A stretch of 64,000 bases of DNA from Spirochaetota bacterium. GTDB lineage: Bacteria; Spirochaetota; Spirochaetia; Sphaerochaetales; Sphaerochaetaceae. Position numbers and translations under genes: made by a program. Of the stretch, positions 17,466 through 25,887 are shown piece by piece; the stretch's first letter is position 1, and each line of letters begins with the position of its first letter. The notes beneath the pieces are model-generated. The model ran no database searches. It was not told the DNA's origin and saw only the letters and a list, made by a program, of their open reading frames with translations. The stretch lies in contig JAEXDQ010000049.1 in assembly GCA_023401595.1 (NCBI GenBank), positions 17,918 to 81,917 of the forward strand, read 5' to 3'.

Positions 17466-18200
17466 TCAATCCAACGGATCGGCCGGTTCGTTCTCCACGG
17501 GGCCGATACGGAAATCCCTCAACCGGCACAGTCTCCCCTGCCGTAACGCCAACAGGTTCTCACCCACGGAAAGGCCCACAGTCTTGTAGACCCGAATACC
17601 TGACGAAAGCAGCCGCTCGCCGACATGAACTCCGCACCGCGCGGCCAATACAGCGTCCACACGCAAGCTAACCAGCTCATCCGCGACGACCGTTCCCGCC
17701 GCCCCGGGATGGGCGGAGAGTGGATTGCCAAGGAAATCGACACGATCCCCTTCAACGATCAGGAAACCATCGCAACGGGCGAAAGACGGCGAGACATTCG
17801 TTCGGGAGGTATCCACGGGAACGGCGATCTTGATTGGACCGGAACGTTCGTCCGCCCTCGCTTGCGGCCCCTGGGGGCATGAACGACAGGCCGGCGCTCC
17901 GTCGTCCGGATCCTCACACAACAGAAAGGAACCCCCTTCAATTCGCAAGGCCTTTCCCTGGACGAGGCAGAGAGCCAGTTTCCGGCGCGCACGGGCATAG
18001 AGGCTTTGTACGGAGGCCCTCGCCACAAGCATCTGCCGTGCGCACTCCTCCTGGGTAAAGCCTTCGTAGTCTATCAGGCGTATCGTCTCATATTCATCCA
18101 CCGGCATCGTCACGACGGACGCGCCGGCATTTTCCGCCGGAACAAATAAGACGTGAGAGGGCATCGAGCAGACTCGTTTCCATTTCTGGGGCCGTGACAT
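17466..18200 (-). CDS. DUF134 DNA-binding domain fused to a NifX-type domain
   Basis: Residues 1-95 of this 244-residue protein match DUF134, a sigma-70 region-4-like helix-turn-helix (MSRPQKWKRVCSMPSHVLFVPA, then YEGFTQEECARQMLVARASVQ). A Cys-containing linker (CRSCPQGPQ) follows. Residues 120-235 are a second DiNase_FeMo-co domain (IKIAVPVDTSRTNVSPSF, VLAARCGVHVGERL). This suggests a regulator whose sensor half resembles the protein encoded downstream. The start has AAAGGAAAG. A long palindrome 60-90 bp upstream is a likely operator, perhaps for self-regulation. Confidence 0.85.
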   Translation of the reverse strand: MSRPQKWKRVCSMPSHVLFVPAENAGASVVTMPVDEYETIRLIDYEGFTQEECARQMLVARASVQSLYARARRKLALCLVQGKALRIEGGSFLLCEDPDDGAPACRSCPQGPQARADERSGPIKIAVPVDTSRTNVSPSFARCDGFLIVEGDRVDFLGNPLSAHPGAAGTVVADELVSLRVDAVLAARCGVHVGERLLSSGIRVYKTVGLSVGENLLALRQGRLCRLRDFRIGPVENEPADPLD

Positions 18201-18261
18201 GAAGCTTTCCTTTATCCGACGGTCTTTCAGGTACCATCGGAATTATCATGGACACAATATC

Positions 18262-18289
18262 CATATTATTGGCATATGTCAATAATATG
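18262..18289. promoter_or_regulatory. Perfect 10-bp inverted repeat upstream of the DUF134-NifX gene
   Basis: CATATTATTG (18262-18271) and CAATAATATG (18280-18289) flank an 8-bp spacer containing CATATG. The 28-bp element is symmetric at 26 positions. It lies about 60 bp upstream of the start codon, as expected for an operator. No gene is seen in the rest of 18290-18490. Confidence 0.6.
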
Positions 18290-18493
18290 AACAACAACCG
18301 GGATATAGCATCATATATATAGAAGATGATGGAGGAATGAAATTCCAAAGAGAAAAACCAAGCCTGCAAGAAAATAAAAACGTTCGGAAGGACGGCCAGG
18401 AATCGGAGAGCCTATAGCTCGAACATATGTGAAAAGGAACGGCGCCTTTTGAACGGAAGCTTTTCAGACGGGCTGGAGGACGTACCGAGGCTC

Positions 18494-18531
18494 AAAAAAA
18501 GGGAGCCACCATGAACATCACGATGGCCCCC
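18494..18531 (-). terminator. Second hairpin with T-run downstream of gdhA
   Basis: Read on the minus strand, a hairpin built on GGGGCCATC and ATGGTGGCTCCC is followed by seven T. It may be a backup terminator for gdhA. Confidence 0.5.
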
Positions 18532-18605
18532 TCGCGATACACACGCTCATCAGGAAGGAGGAGCATACTATTCCATCACGAAAGCCCAACGGACCTCGCG
18601 TAAGG

Positions 18606-18646
18606 GACAAAAAACAATGCGTCAGCCTTTTTCACAGCCGGCGCAT
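18606..18646 (-). terminator. Terminator of gdhA
   Basis: On the minus strand, ATGCGCCGGCTG pairs imperfectly (one mismatch, one G-T) with GCTGACGCAT. The hairpin is followed by TGTTTTTTG, about 15-50 bp after the gdhA stop codon. Confidence 0.65.
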
Positions 18647-18660
18647 CCCGACCGCATCAT

Positions 18661-19998
18661 TCAATAACCGAGTTCCACCATGGCGTCGGCGACTTTCTTG
18701 AAGCCGGCGATGTTGGCGCCCTTCACATAATTGATATAGCCATTCGCATCCTTGCCTTCCTTGACACAGGCGGCATGGATGCTGGTCATGATACCATGGA
18801 GCTTCTGGTCGACCTCTTCCGCGGACCAACTGTAATGCATGGCGTTCTGGGACATTTCGAGACCGCTGACCGCGACACCGCCGGCGTTGGCGGCTTTGCC
18901 GGGAGCGAACGGAATCTTCTGTCCGATAAAATATGATACGGCGTCTGCCTTGCACCCCATATTGGAGGTCTCGACGACATACTTGACGCCATTGGCGACC
19001 AAAGTCTTGGCGTCTTCCAATCCAAGTTCATTCTGGATCGCACAGGGGAACGCCATATCTACGGGAACTTCCCACGGCTTCTTCCCCGCGACGAACTTCG
19101 CGCCGAACTTATCGGCGTAGGGCTTTACGACATCGTTGTTGGAGGCGCGCAGCTCAACCATGTACGCCCACTTCTCAGGAGTACTTATGCCGTCTTCGTC
19201 AAGGATATAGCCGTCCGGCCCGCTGATCGTCACCACTTTCGCGCCAAGCTGGGAAGCTTTCATGACAGCACCCCAGGCTACGTTGCCGAAACCACTGATA
19301 GCGACCCGTTTGCCCTTCATGGAGTCCCCATGAGTCTTGAGCATCTCATTGGCGAAATACATGGTGCCGAACCCAGTCGCTTCGGGACGGACCAGGGAAC
19401 CGCCCCAGTTGCGCCCCTTGCCGGTCAGGACGCCGGTGTTCTCGTCGCGAAGACGCTTGTACTGGCCATACAGGAAACCAATCTCACGACCGCCCACGCC
19501 GATATCGCCGGCGGGGACATCGGTATCGGGGCCAATGTATTTCTGCAATTCAGTCATGAACGACCGGCAGAAACGGAGGATCTCATTGTTGGACTTGCCC
19601 TTCGGATTGAAATCGCTCCCCCCCTTGCCACCACCCATGGGCAGTGTCGTCAGGCTGTTTTTGAACGTCTGCTCGAAGCCCAGGAACTTCAGGGAACCAA
19701 GCGTTACGCTGGGATGGAAGCGGAGACCGCCCTTGTAGGGGCCGATGGCATTGTTGAACTGAACGCGATACCCGCGATTGACCTGGATATCACCGTTGTC
19801 ATCCTCCCATTCCACCTTGAAGGAGAAGACCCTGTCCGGTTCTGTGATACGCTCCAGGATTTTGTTCTTCAGATATACAGGATTGTCATTTACGACGTCG
19901 ATAATGGACTCGATTACTTCACGAGCCGCCTGAATGAACTCTGGTTGAGCGGGATTCTTCCGCTCAAGATCTGCCATGAACTCTTCCAACTGATACAT
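18661..19998 (-). CDS. gdhA: NADP-type glutamate dehydrogenase
   Basis: The 445-residue hexameric-type enzyme reversibly aminates 2-oxoglutarate to glutamate. The start MYQLEEFMADLERKNPAQPEF is preceded by GGGAGGAC. Visible motifs are the glutamate-site segment PYKGGLRFHPSV, the catalytic Lys region PMGGGKGGSDFNPKGKS, the family segment DVPAGDIGVGGREIGFLYGQY and the Rossmann start AISGFGNVAWGA. Length and motifs match the NADP-dependent bacterial group. It is a single gene with a strong terminator, and it would provide ammonia assimilation. Confidence 0.96.
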   Translation of the reverse strand: MYQLEEFMADLERKNPAQPEFIQAAREVIESIIDVVNDNPVYLKNKILERITEPDRVFSFKVEWEDDNGDIQVNRGYRVQFNNAIGPYKGGLRFHPSVTLGSLKFLGFEQTFKNSLTTLPMGGGKGGSDFNPKGKSNNEILRFCRSFMTELQKYIGPDTDVPAGDIGVGGREIGFLYGQYKRLRDENTGVLTGKGRNWGGSLVRPEATGFGTMYFANEMLKTHGDSMKGKRVAISGFGNVAWGAVMKASQLGAKVVTISGPDGYILDEDGISTPEKWAYMVELRASNNDVVKPYADKFGAKFVAGKKPWEVPVDMAFPCAIQNELGLEDAKTLVANGVKYVVETSNMGCKADAVSYFIGQKIPFAPGKAANAGGVAVSGLEMSQNAMHYSWSAEEVDQKLHGIMTSIHAACVKEGKDANGYINYVKGANIAGFKKVADAMVELGY

Positions 19999-20331
19999 GT
20001 TTGTCCTCCCGAACTTGGGACGCATGGCCCCTCACGATTCCATGTACACATCGTAAACCCGCCAATTCACGCTGTCAAGAAATTTCGAAAACCATCAATT
20101 ACATTCGGAATATTTTATATTTCCGTCAATAAATATAATATTTATGATAGAAACCGCATTATCCTATATTTCATTTTATGAGAATCGTCAGTTTTGTATG
20201 AATGATTAATATTTTTTACGGATTCCGAAATGCAGAACGCCGGTCCTGCGGGAATCCGAGAGAACGAACCGGGAGGAGCCCGATGGAGTCTTTCTATTCT
20301 CCCTCTTTCGATTCCATGGTATCATTCGTCC
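19999..20331. other. AT-rich divergent promoter region
   Basis: This spacer lies between gdhA (minus) and the receiver-PPDK_N gene (plus). The stretch 20090-20200 is strongly AT-rich and must hold promoters for both, but I could not choose specific boxes. A short frame at 20283 has a good GGGAGGAG site but encodes nothing recognisable and runs out of phase with the real gene. Confidence 0.5.
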
Positions 20332-23319
20332 ATGTACAAACTCGACCAAACATGGCTGCCGTTCAGCAACCTGATGCTCAGACATATCTACAACATCCTG
20401 CTCATCTGCAGCGACTACGACAGGTTCCTGATAGAGGAAGACGGCCGCGTAGAGGAGGAGCTGTATCTGGAGTATACCCAACTGGGACTGACGAATCCGC
20501 CGAAGATCACCCATGCGGCAAGTCCGTCCGAAGCGCTCGGTTTGCTGGAAGAACGAAAATTCGACCTGGTCATCACCATGCTCGACCTTGGAACGGAACA
20601 CGTCGAGGAGCTGGCCTCCCAGATCAAGGAACTCAAACCGGACATGCCTGTGGTGGTGATGTCCCCCTCCCCGACCCACAGGAGGAACAAGCTGATCAAA
20701 GGCTCCACGAGTTCAGCGATCGACTACTTCTTCTATTGGCAGGGCAATCCCGGCATCTTCCTCGCCATGGCAAAATTGATCGAGGACAGGATGAACCTCG
20801 ACCATGATACGGCTGAGGCCGACGTACAGGTCATCATCCTGGTGGAGGATTCGGTACGGTTCTACTCTTCGTTCCTCCCGTTGATGTATACCTGCCTGAT
20901 TCAACAGAACCGTTCCAGCATTCTGGAAGCCTTGAACAACTGGGGAAGGACGCTACGGATGAGAGGCCGTCCGAAAATCCTGCTCGCAAGAACCTACGAG
21001 GACGCGGTATCGCTGTACAAGACCTATCGGCACAATATACTGGGAATCATTACGGACGTCTCCTACAGCCGCAACGGCGAGGATGATCCCGAGGCGGGGC
21101 TCAAGCTCTGCCATCTGGTGCATGGCAACGACCCCGATCTGCCGATACTGATCCAGAGCACGAAGGAAAGCTATCGCGAGACGGCGTACGAAGAGGGAGC
21201 GGCCTTTATATGGAAGCTCAGCTCCTCGCTTTTGACCGATCTCCATAAGTATCTGGTCGCGAACTACGGCTTTGGTCCGTTCATCTTCCGGAATCCGGAT
21301 ACTGGCGAGGAAATAGCCCGCGCGGAGACGATGAGGGACCTGCAGAGAATACTTCCAGAGATTCCGAACGCCAGCTTCATCAACCATGCGCGACGCAACG
21401 ACTTCTCCCGATGGCTACGGGCGAAAAGCCTGTACACCTTGGCCGCGAAGCTCAAGCCGTTGAAGGAGAGGGATTTCGACAGTCCCCTGATATTCCAGGA
21501 AAAGATGGTGGAAATCATCAGAACCTACCGCACTGAACGGACGAAGGGGATAATCACCCAGTTCAACCGTAGCAACTACGATGAAACCTTGTTCTTCTGC
21601 CGCATCGGCTCCGGTTCGCTCGGAGGCAAGGGGCGTGGCCTCGCGTTCATAGACATGGAGCTTCGTGCCAGCGACATTCTGGAGAAGTATCCCGACATAT
21701 ATCTCTCCATCCCCCGCACCGTGGTCATCGCCACGGACCTGTTCTCCCAGTTCATCGAAGAGAACCAGTTGCAGGAGGTGGCGTTCGGAGATCTGGCCGA
21801 CGAGCATCTGCTCAAAGTGTTCCTCTCCTGCCCGTTGCCGGGAGAGATGGACAAGGATCTGGCGGAGATACTCAAGATAATACATCAGCCGATCACGGTA
21901 CGTTCCTCATCGTTGCTCGAAGATTCCCATTTCCAACCGTTCGCAGGAGTATACGAGACCTGCATGATTCCGAACCAAGGCAGCGACGCACAACGGCTCG
22001 CCGAGCTGAGCGACGCGGTCAAATGCGTCTGGGCCTCCACATATTTCCGCAGGGCCAAGGAATATCTGCGGGCCACCGAGCATATGCTGGAGGAAGAAAA
22101 GATGGCCGTCGTAATCCAGCAGGTGATCGGCAGCGAACACGGCGACTACTGGTATCCGAACATCTCCGGTGTCGCCCGATCGCTGAACTACTATCCGCTC
22201 GGAGGCGAAACCCCTGAGGACGGCGTCGGCATGCTCAGCTTCGGTTTCGGGAAATCGGTGGTGGACAACGGCTCGGCGTTCAGATTCTCCCCAAAACACC
22301 CCCGTCGTCCCGTTCAGTTTCTCGGTGGAACGGAATCAAGTTCACAGAACAGTTTCTATGGACTTAAGCTAGGTATGGGCTATCATCCGTTGGACGTCTC
22401 TCCTGAAAACCTTGAGCTTCTCCCGCTGTCGGAGGCTGAGGCGCACCCAGATTCCTTGAAATACATCGCAAGTACGTACGAAGCCGAAACGGGTCAGCTG
22501 TCGGAGAGTATCCGCGCGGTCGGCCGCAAGGTGATCACGTTCAACGGCATTCTCAAATACGATGCGTTTCCGTTGGCCGCCATCGTGCGGGACATCCTCC
22601 AGCTTGGAACCGAAGCGATGAGTACTCCGATCGAGATCGAATTCGCCGTAAACCTCAACAGGAAGGCCCCGAAGAAACCTGAATTCAGCCTGTTGCAGAT
22701 CCGTCCGATCGTCGAGGGCAATGAGGAATCCGACATCGTGATCGAGGAATCGTTGAAGGAGCGTGCGTTCATCCATTCCCATCAGGTGATGGGCAACGGC
22801 AGGATCGATACGATCCATGACATCATCTACCTCAGGACCGATTGCTTCAATCCGGCCCATACCGCGGAAATGGCGGCGGAACTGGACAAGCTCAATGCTC
22901 CGATGGTCCTGAACCAGACCGACTATGCGTTGGTTGTCGCCGGCCGGCTTGGTTCCTGCGACCCGTGGCTGGGAATACCTGTTTCGTGGTCACAGATATC
23001 CCGGGCCCAGGTAATCGTGGAGACCGGTCTGCCAAGCTTCCAGGTGGAGCCTAGTCAAGGCACCCATTTCTTCCAGAACCTGACCTCTCTCGGCAACATC
23101 TACATGACGGTGAACCCTTCCTACAATGAGGGCCGGTGCGACTTCACCGCGTTGGACGACCTGCCGTTGATTGAAGAGACGGAGTTCTTCCGACATGTCC
23201 GTACAGAACTCCCGCTGGATATCAGGGTCAACGGATTCGAGGGGGAAGGCGTCATCGCGCCGGGCGTACCGAGGGAAAGGAAGGAAGAGGATATTCCGCT
23301 CGCGGAAGAGGGTGAATAG
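20332..23319 (+). CDS. Two receiver-like domains fused to a pyruvate-phosphate-dikinase N-terminal (ATP-grasp) domain
   Basis: The chosen start is MYKLDQTWLPFSNLM (995 residues); the longer frame back to 20230 has no ribosome site or family features. Domain 1 (about 20-150) is a receiver-like fold with the phosphoacceptor lost (DLVITMLDLG). Domain 2 (about 164-310) looks intact: VEDS acidic pair, Asp in GIITDVSY, Thr in LIQST and Lys in FIWKL. The PPDK_N nucleotide-binding domain follows, with GSLGGKGRGLAFID near 428 and VRSSSLLEDS near 523. The phosphohistidine and PEP-binding domains of true PEP synthase are absent. It probably phosphorylates or binds an unknown partner under receiver control. 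Proteins of similar architecture are known in Bacteroidota. Confidence 0.8.
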   Translation: MYKLDQTWLPFSNLMLRHIYNILLICSDYDRFLIEEDGRVEEELYLEYTQLGLTNPPKITHAASPSEALGLLEERKFDLVITMLDLGTEHVEELASQIKELKPDMPVVVMSPSPTHRRNKLIKGSTSSAIDYFFYWQGNPGIFLAMAKLIEDRMNLDHDTAEADVQVIILVEDSVRFYSSFLPLMYTCLIQQNRSSILEALNNWGRTLRMRGRPKILLARTYEDAVSLYKTYRHNILGIITDVSYSRNGEDDPEAGLKLCHLVHGNDPDLPILIQSTKESYRETAYEEGAAFIWKLSSSLLTDLHKYLVANYGFGPFIFRNPDTGEEIARAETMRDLQRILPEIPNASFINHARRNDFSRWLRAKSLYTLAAKLKPLKERDFDSPLIFQEKMVEIIRTYRTERTKGIITQFNRSNYDETLFFCRIGSGSLGGKGRGLAFIDMELRASDILEKYPDIYLSIPRTVVIATDLFSQFIEENQLQEVAFGDLADEHLLKVFLSCPLPGEMDKDLAEILKIIHQPITVRSSSLLEDSHFQPFAGVYETCMIPNQGSDAQRLAELSDAVKCVWASTYFRRAKEYLRATEHMLEEEKMAVVIQQVIGSEHGDYWYPNISGVARSLNYYPLGGETPEDGVGMLSFGFGKSVVDNGSAFRFSPKHPRRPVQFLGGTESSSQNSFYGLKLGMGYHPLDVSPENLELLPLSEAEAHPDSLKYIASTYEAETGQLSESIRAVGRKVITFNGILKYDAFPLAAIVRDILQLGTEAMSTPIEIEFAVNLNRKAPKKPEFSLLQIRPIVEGNEESDIVIEESLKERAFIHSHQVMGNGRIDTIHDIIYLRTDCFNPAHTAEMAAELDKLNAPMVLNQTDYALVVAGRLGSCDPWLGIPVSWSQISRAQVIVETGLPSFQVEPSQGTHFFQNLTSLGNIYMTVNPSYNEGRCDFTALDDLPLIEETEFFRHVRTELPLDIRVNGFEGEGVIAPGVPRERKEEDIPLAEEGE

Positions 23320-23514
23320 GGAATTGGGCTGGATGCGATGGAACCATTGATACGAATTCAGACAAAGATATTGGAAAACTCAGAAACGTCGAGGCCATTC
23401 AATCAAGCTTAAAATTTACTATGACAGCATATGTCACTGTAGATAGTATATCTTCATTATCATGAATTATTATTTTTTTCATGCTATAGTACCAACGGGA
23501 AAAGGAAAAAAGGA
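23320..23514. other. AT-rich leader of the restriction-modification pair
   Basis: TGACA-GCATA-TGTCA (23422-23436) is an inverted repeat that could be an operator. A TATAGT near 23486 may be the -10 box. The ribosome site is AAAGGA at 23501-23506. The composition shifts to AT-rich here. Confidence 0.45.
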
Positions 23515-24183
23515 ATGAAAATCTCCCAGTCAGCACTTATACCAGAAGCACTTTTTGAAAAATTTGAGTTCTATAATTATAATCATGCTCTGGAAATTCT
23601 TTACCAAGCCTATTCTGCGGAATATGAGGAGATTCTTCAAGCTCTAAAACAGTTTGAACTAACGGTCGAGGATATCAAACAGCAGGGAGGCAGTAAATCC
23701 CCCATCCCTCCGAAATTTGAAAACATCCTGACTCCATTGGGGTGGGATGAAGTAAGGCTAGCGGGAGATCTCCACTTGACGCTATATCCGAGACATACGG
23801 GAGATTCTGTTCCTCAAAAAAGCATATTGTATAATTACATTGATGGACACAACATCGATTTCTATAAAGGGCGGATCGCCTGCGATGTTGAATGGAACAG
23901 CAAGGACCAAACTTTCGATAGGGATCTTTTCGCTTTTCGGACCTTTTACGAATGTGGTATTATCAGTGCCGCAGTCATAATAACTCGTAGCGAAGAACTG
24001 AATGTTTATTTCAAAATGCTAGGAGAGATGCAGAAATACGGAGCAAGCACGACATGGATGGGGAAATTGCTTCCCCGACTAGAATCCAGACGTCATGGAG
24101 GATGCCCTATCCTTGCTATCGGTATAAGACCTTCAACGATCAAGGGCTCCATGATCCAGAACCAAAAGGAATATCAACAATGA
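23515..24183 (+). CDS. BglII/BstYI-type type II restriction endonuclease
   Basis: This 222-residue protein resembles the BglII/BstYI family, which cuts sites with a GATC core (AGATCT, RGATCY). The signature is the block GHNIDFYKGRIACDVEWNSKDQ (about residues 110-130) with the acidic pair and Glu of the catalytic PD-(D/E)xK variant. LFAFRTFYECGIISAAVIITR follows, then KYGASTTWMGKLLPRLESRRHGGCPILAIGI. Codon use and base composition are clearly more AT-rich than the flanking genes, which suggests horizontal acquisition. Its stop overlaps the methyltransferase start by ATGA, so the two are co-translated. The exact recognition sequence cannot be read from sequence. Confidence 0.85.
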   Translation: MKISQSALIPEALFEKFEFYNYNHALEILYQAYSAEYEEILQALKQFELTVEDIKQQGGSKSPIPPKFENILTPLGWDEVRLAGDLHLTLYPRHTGDSVPQKSILYNYIDGHNIDFYKGRIACDVEWNSKDQTFDRDLFAFRTFYECGIISAAVIITRSEELNVYFKMLGEMQKYGASTTWMGKLLPRLESRRHGGCPILAIGIRPSTIKGSMIQNQKEYQQ

Positions 24184-24857
24184 CTCTTACTACTGACGAT
24201 ACAACCAATACCAATTTTCTCGCATTTTGCGGTACCAATACATTTCATACAATCCTCGCGGATCCTCCATGGCAGTTCCAAAATAGAACAGGCAAGGTCG
24301 CACCGGAACACAAGAGGCTCAACCGATACGAGACAATGGATCTGGAATCAATTAAAAGTTTGCCAGTATCGCAGGTAACAATGAATACCGCGCATCTATA
24401 TCTATGGGTCCCCAATGCGTTATTGCCAGAAGGACTTGAAGTAATGAAAGCCTGGGGTTTTTCATATAAAACGAACATCATCTGGGAAAAAGTGAGAAAA
24501 GACGGAAATCCGGACGGAAGAGGTGTAGGCTTCTATTTTCGAAACGTGACGGAGGTCCTCTTATTTGGTACAAAAGGCTCCAACGCACGGACATTGGATC
24601 CCGGAAGAAGTCAAGTAAACCTTATCCGTACTCAGAAAAGAGAGCATTCGCGGAAGCCGGATGAAATTTTTTCACTCATTCAATCATGCAGCCCTGGTCC
24701 ATATCTTGAATTATTTGCACGAGGAGTTCGTCAGGGATGGACATTGTGGGGGAACCAAGCGAATCAGAATTATGAACCGACATGGTCGACATATGCGAAC
24801 CATGCCGTCTCCGCGGTATCGGAAGAACCGACTGAATATCGGTCGGATACGGAATGA
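24180..24857 (+). CDS. MT-A70 family adenine DNA methyltransferase (partner of the restriction enzyme)
   Basis: This 225-residue protein starts MTLTTDDTTNTNFLAFCGTN. The ATG overlaps the endonuclease stop codon. The catalytic motif DPPW lies near residue 27 (ILADPPWQFQNRTG). Later motifs are LYLWVPNALLPEGLEVMKAWGF, IIWEKVRKDG and a C-terminal S-adenosylmethionine-site segment PYLELFARGVRQGWTLWGNQ. These are typical of MT-A70 N6-adenine methyltransferases. It presumably protects the host from the upstream endonuclease. A longer in-frame start at 24054 would lie inside the endonuclease gene and is not supported. Confidence 0.88.
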   Translation: MTLTTDDTTNTNFLAFCGTNTFHTILADPPWQFQNRTGKVAPEHKRLNRYETMDLESIKSLPVSQVTMNTAHLYLWVPNALLPEGLEVMKAWGFSYKTNIIWEKVRKDGNPDGRGVGFYFRNVTEVLLFGTKGSNARTLDPGRSQVNLIRTQKREHSRKPDEIFSLIQSCSPGPYLELFARGVRQGWTLWGNQANQNYEPTWSTYANHAVSAVSEEPTEYRSDTE

Positions 24858-25165
24858 TGATATCCTCGGTACTTTTCCGTAGAGCCTAGTTGACGGCTCC
24901 TAGGCGGAGGTCATCACTAAACTCATCACTAAACGGCAGACGCGCCCGCCCGGCGGAAGATGGAAGAAATCCTGTTTCGTCTCCAGGCCGGCGACCTCCC
25001 TCGCCCCGGCGGGCAGAGAACACTATGGTTCAATGCAGACGAAGGGAAAGGTGATATGCACCGGAGGCCAAAACCTGCGAACCAGAGTATCGGGGTAAGG
25101 CAACCACACCATGAGGGAATCCTGTCGGCCCCGATATAAGATAGACCAGCGCGCATGGCTAACGT
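24858..25165. other. Intergenic region with inverted repeats, no gene seen
   Basis: GCCTAG/CTAGGC (about 24883-24905) forms a hairpin after the methyltransferase stop. A GC-rich pair GCCCGCCCGG and CCGGCGGGC (about 24943-25014) could form a long stem with a ~50-nt loop. No credible coding frame is present. Confidence 0.45.
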
Positions 25166-25203
25166 AGGGCTACCCCTGGGCTACCCTAAGGCTACCCCTT
25201 AAG
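25166..25203. repeat. Tandem GGCTACCCCT units (copy 1)
   Basis: Three units of roughly GGGCTACCCCT run from about 25168 to 25200, preceded by GGCTAACGTAG. The last unit overlaps the 3' end of the pseudouridine synthase gene, whose stop codon TAG lies within it. The family recurs at 32707-32745 and 56171-56205. Confidence 0.75.
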
Positions 25204-25887
25204 AAAAGAGTCCCACACCACATCGTGCGGCGGGTCGGCGACTATGGTCAAAGGCTCCTTGCGCACCGGATGGATGAAACTGATTTGGCGGGCGTGGAGG
25301 TGGATGCCTCCGTCAGGATTGGATCGCTGCGCCCCATATTTCAAGTCCCCTTTGATATGCAGGCCGATGGCGGCGAGCTGGGCCCTGATCTGATGGTGGC
25401 GGCCGGTGTGGAGGTCGATCTCCAGCAGGTAGTACGATTTTGAAGCGCCGATAAGACGGTAGGAGAGTTTCGCGATCTTGCTCCCCTTCCGCTCTACAGG
25501 ATGCGCCACCGACTTGTTGCGGGCCGCGTCGCGGGTGATATAGTGGACGAGCGTCCCCTCGGCCTGTTGCGGAGCCTTGTCAACGACGGCCCAGTACGTC
25601 TTCTTGACGCCGCTGCCGCGGAACAATTCGTTCAACCGGATCAAGGCCTTCTCCGTCTTGGCATATACGACGATACCGCTGGTCGGCCGATCAAGCCGAT
25701 GGGGAATACCAAGGTAGACGTTTCCCTGCTTGCCATAGGTCTCTTTCAGATACAGCTTCACCGCATCGGCCAACGTGGGGTCGCCCGTCTCATCGCCCTG
25801 CACCAGCTCCCCAGGAAGCTTGTTGATGACGATCAGGTGATTGTCCTCATATAGAATCCGGTCGGCGACCGGAGGAAACGGGCTCAT
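25192..25887 (-). CDS. RluA-family RNA pseudouridine synthase
   Basis: The 231-residue protein isomerises uridine to pseudouridine in RNA. The catalytic motif HRLDRPTSG holds Asp66. Other RluA features are ILYEDNHLIVINKLPG at the start and LLEIDLHTGRHHQIRAQLAAIG in the second half. Its short length and lack of an S4 domain match the RluA/RluC-like single-domain group. The start codon overlaps the ParC stop (ATGA), so it is the last gene of the parE-parC operon. The final codons and the stop lie in an intergenic repeat unit, which suggests the repeat has replaced the original 3' end. Confidence 0.9.
   Translation of the reverse strand: MSPFPPVADRILYEDNHLIVINKLPGELVQGDETGDPTLADAVKLYLKETYGKQGNVYLGIPHRLDRPTSGIVVYAKTEKALIRLNELFRGSGVKKTYWAVVDKAPQQAEGTLVHYITRDAARNKSVAHPVERKGSKIAKLSYRLIGASKSYYLLEIDLHTGRHHQIRAQLAAIGLHIKGDLKYGAQRSNPDGGIHLHARQISFIHPVRKEPLTIVADPPHDVVWDSFLKG

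Noticed and set aside
20202..20807. Open frame with a good GGGAGGAG site at 20283
   Set aside because: It overlaps the receiver-PPDK_N gene out of phase, and its product has no recognisable features while the other frame matches known domains.
24054..24179. Upstream extension of the methyltransferase
   Set aside because: It lies inside the endonuclease gene and lacks family sequence. The ATGA overlap at 24180 is the natural start.
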